Shown: piece by piece, positions 34,113-36,024 of the stretch
Layout of the letters: each line of letters starts with the position of its first letter
How positions within the stretch are numbered: the first letter of the stretch is position 1
DNA from: Alphaproteobacteria bacterium
GTDB lineage: Bacteria; Pseudomonadota; Alphaproteobacteria; Sphingomonadales; Sphingomonadaceae
Assembly: GCA_030431875.1 (NCBI GenBank)
Contig: JAUIIG010000028.1
Coordinates: 1-36,024, forward strand
Direction: 5' to 3'
DNA: 36,024 nt
Program-made: the position numbers and the translations under genes
The notes under the pieces: model-generated
Database searches by the model: none
What the model was told of the DNA's origin: nothing
Seen by the model: the letters and a program-made list of their open reading frames with translations, nothing else

Positions 34113-35531
34113 TCAGGCGAAGAGATCGGGGAAGATACCCACCACCAGGATCGCCAGCAGAGCGAGCGGACAGATGAAACGCACCAGCGCCAGCCAGGTC
34201 AGGTGCAGCGCCCCGCCGAGGCCGTTCTCGATATCCACCAACTTGCGATCGGCCACCCAGCCGATGAACACTGCGGTGAGGATCGCGCCGATGGGCATGA
34301 AGAACTTGGCCGTCAGCCCGTCCAGCACGTCGAAGAAGCCCTGCCCTTCGAAAATCGGGATGAAGTCCAGCGGGTGCCAGTCGGAAAGCGCATTGAACGA
34401 CAGGGCCGCCAGCGCACCGAGCACGAGAGCACCGAAACCAACGATGATCGCGCTGAACACGCGCACCACCCGGAACTTGTCGATCATCCAGGCCACCGGC
34501 ACTTCCAGCAGGGCCACCGAACTGGTGAGCGCCGCGAAGGCGACCATGATGAAGAACGCCAGGCCTACGACGGAACCGAAAGGCATTTCCTGGAAAGCAT
34601 GCGGCAGGGTCTGGAACATCAGGCCCGGCCCCGCGCTGACGGAAAGGCCAGCCGAGAACACGATGGGGAAGATGCACAACCCGGCGATCAGGGCCACCGC
34701 GGTATCCGCCCCGCCGATCAGCGCCGAGGTGCTAGCCAGGTTGACGTTGCGCCCGACATAGCTGCCGTAGGTAATCATGCCCGCCACGCCCAGCGAAAGC
34801 GAGAAGAAGGCCTGCCCCAGGGCGGCCAGCATTACCGGTCCGGTAAGCTTCTCAGGTTCGAAGGTGAACAGGTATTGCACCGTCTGGTTGAATGCACCGC
34901 CAAAAGCACCGTAAACCGTGATGAGGATCAGCAGGACGAAGAAAGCCGGCATCAGCCACTTGGCCACGAACTCGATCCCGCCGCTTACGCCGCGGGCCAC
35001 GAAGTACAGCGTAATGCCAAGGAACAGGGCATCCATCCCCACGGTCCATCCAGCGCTGCCGATCATCTCCGGAAACAGGCTTTCGATCTGCTCGGCCGAC
35101 TGGCCGGCAAAAGCGCCGCCGGTCACCCCGCTATTGAAAATGTCGACCGCAAAAACACCGATGTAATAGAGCACCCAACCGCCCACGACGCAGTAGAAGC
35201 TGAGGATCAGGAAAGCGGCCAGCACTCCCATACTGGCGAGGATATCCCAGTGCTGACTGGCGCGGCTGGCACTGGCAACGCGGCGCACGCTTTCAGGTGC
35301 AGAAGCCTGGCCGTGACGGCCGATCAGGGTTTCGGACAGCAGGATCGGCAGGCCGATCAGCACCACGCAGCCGATATAGAACAGGACGAAGGCACCGCCG
35401 CCATTGGCTCCAGCTTCTGCCGGGAAGCGCCACAAGTTGCCCAGGCCGACAGCGGAACCGATTGCTGCAAGGATAAATGCGCTGCGCGACGACCAGTGGT
35501 CCCTGGTCGATCCCGATTGCGAAAGTGCCAT
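34113..35531 (-). CDS. neurotransmitter:sodium symporter (NSS/SNF) family transporter
   Basis: A 472-residue inner-membrane protein with about 11-12 membrane segments. The N-terminal signature GSAVGLGNLWRFPAEAGANGGGAF is that of LeuT-fold NSS carriers (sodium and substrate sites in TM1). Bacterial members import amino acids with Na+, and some have only 11 helices. Which amino acid is carried cannot be read here. The ATG at 35531 is preceded by AGAGGGAAG. It is divergent from the caspase-like gene with a 129-base gap and ends at a shared terminator. Confidence 0.93.
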   Translation of the reverse strand: MALSQSGSTRDHWSSRSAFILAAIGSAVGLGNLWRFPAEAGANGGGAFVLFYIGCVVLIGLPILLSETLIGRHGQASAPESVRRVASASRASQHWDILASMGVLAAFLILSFYCVVGGWVLYYIGVFAVDIFNSGVTGGAFAGQSAEQIESLFPEMIGSAGWTVGMDALFLGITLYFVARGVSGGIEFVAKWLMPAFFVLLILITVYGAFGGAFNQTVQYLFTFEPEKLTGPVMLAALGQAFFSLSLGVAGMITYGSYVGRNVNLASTSALIGGADTAVALIAGLCIFPIVFSAGLSVSAGPGLMFQTLPHAFQEMPFGSVVGLAFFIMVAFAALTSSVALLEVPVAWMIDKFRVVRVFSAIIVGFGALVLGALAALSFNALSDWHPLDFIPIFEGQGFFDVLDGLTAKFFMPIGAILTAVFIGWVADRKLVDIENGLGGALHLTWLALVRFICPLALLAILVVGIFPDLFA

Positions 35532-35587
35532 TACGTCTTCCCTCTGCGTCCCGAAGTCGTGGCGTCATGCAAGAAAACTGCGCGCAC

Positions 35588-35604
35588 GTCGAGGGGGCCT
35601 CGAC
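35588..35604. other. small inverted repeat between NSS and caspase-like genes
   Basis: GTCGAGG (35588-35594), GGG, CCTCGAC (35598-35604) is an exact seven-base inverted repeat in the divergent 129-base gap. It may be an operator; there is no T tract. Confidence 0.3.
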
Positions 35605-35660
35605 CAACGTCCACGTTCCATCCGTTGCCATCACCCGAACCGAGGGTCTATCCAGACAGC

Positions 35661-36024
35661 ATGATCCGATTGATTCTAGCCATGATCGCCTTCGTCGCAG
35701 CCTGTGCCCAACCGGCATTGGCAGAGTGCGCCCCCGGTTCGGAACCACAAGGCAGCGGGGAGCGCGGAGTCGGCTTGCTGATCGGGGTATCCGAATATGC
35801 TTCTGCAGAGGACGGCGGCTGGTCTCCGCTCGACAACGCGGTGAACGATGTCGAGCTGGTATGTTCGATGCTGAAGCAGGCGGGCTACCGGGTAACCGTG
35901 CTGCGCGATCCGGAATGGTCGGAAATCGACGCCAGCGTCGCCGATTTCCACGTGGCCGCGGTTGGTGCTCACTCGGCGATCGCATATTTTGCCGGTCACG
36001 GTTTCCAGTATGGCGGCGAGCAAT
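35661..36024 (+). CDS. secreted caspase-like (peptidase C14) protein, N-terminal part (cut by window end)
   Basis: The frame is open to the end of the window, giving 121 residues. A signal peptide (MIRLILAMIAFVAACAQPALAEC, about 21 residues) is followed by GVGLLIGVSEY and LDNAVNDVELVCSMLKQAGYRVTVL, then AIAYFAGHGFQYGG. The YFAGHG motif holds the catalytic histidine of the caspase/metacaspase p20 domain; the catalytic cysteine should lie beyond the window. Bacterial members are often called orthocaspases or metacaspases. A VAAC before the signal cleavage might be a lipobox, but PALAEC suits signal peptidase I. Function and partner domains cannot be judged from this fragment. Confidence 0.8.
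   Translation, partial: MIRLILAMIAFVAACAQPALAECAPGSEPQGSGERGVGLLIGVSEYASAEDGGWSPLDNAVNDVELVCSMLKQAGYRVTVLRDPEWSEIDASVADFHVAAVGAHSAIAYFAGHGFQYGGEQ

Overview
The window is chromosomal DNA from a GC-rich alphaproteobacterium, most likely Sphingomonadales and probably Erythrobacteraceae. Supporting signs are the family resemblance of the housekeeping proteins, the alphaproteobacterial LexA direct repeat (GTTC-N7-GTTC) in front of two mutagenesis genes, the long PstC and PstA permeases, and the dispersed CCCCGG...CCGGGG repeat common in this class. I see no prophage, insertion sequence, rRNA or CRISPR array. Genus is an inference, not something the sequence proves.

Layout. 1-1569: end of purL, then a DUF3052-like gene and a nitroreductase, each overlapping the previous stop codon. 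1597-4008: a ferric-reductase-like membrane protein, serB and miaA. 4012-8160: the branched-chain amino acid genes ilvB, ilvN and ilvC, with a DUF4329-like exported protein behind them. A short promoter-plus-terminator leader lies before ilvB. 8265-8912: a secreted YceI protein. 9009-10875: leuA, preceded by a Leu-rich leader peptide and competing hairpins, which is a clear attenuator layout. 10872-12181 (minus): an AHH-type nuclease-fold protein and an acidic partner. 12380-14161: recJ. 14242-14448: two tandem tRNA-Glu genes (TTC, CTC).

14518-23370 is a complete phosphate-starvation locus: phoR, a phosphate-selective porin, pstS, pstC, pstA, pstB, phoU and phoB, with Pho-box-like direct repeats before the porin, pstS and phoB. 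PstSCAB imports phosphate, the porin admits it through the outer membrane, PhoR/PhoB sense and regulate, and PhoU links transport to signalling. A small secreted or membrane protein follows.

23928-33468 holds the SOS mutasome. dnaE2 (minus) and imuA-imuB (minus) have identical-style LexA boxes, but they are separated by plus-strand genes for a PilZ protein, an MFS transporter overlapping a TauD-type dioxygenase, and a CPBP membrane protein. The last part holds a PNPOx-like stress flavoprotein (plus), a Na+-coupled NSS transporter (minus), and the start of a secreted caspase-like protein cut off by the window end.

The strongest regulatory discovery is the leuA attenuator. The most speculative items are the AHH/acidic-protein pair, a JAMM-like motif in the ilv-linked exported protein, and the split mutasome with an intervening catabolic operon.
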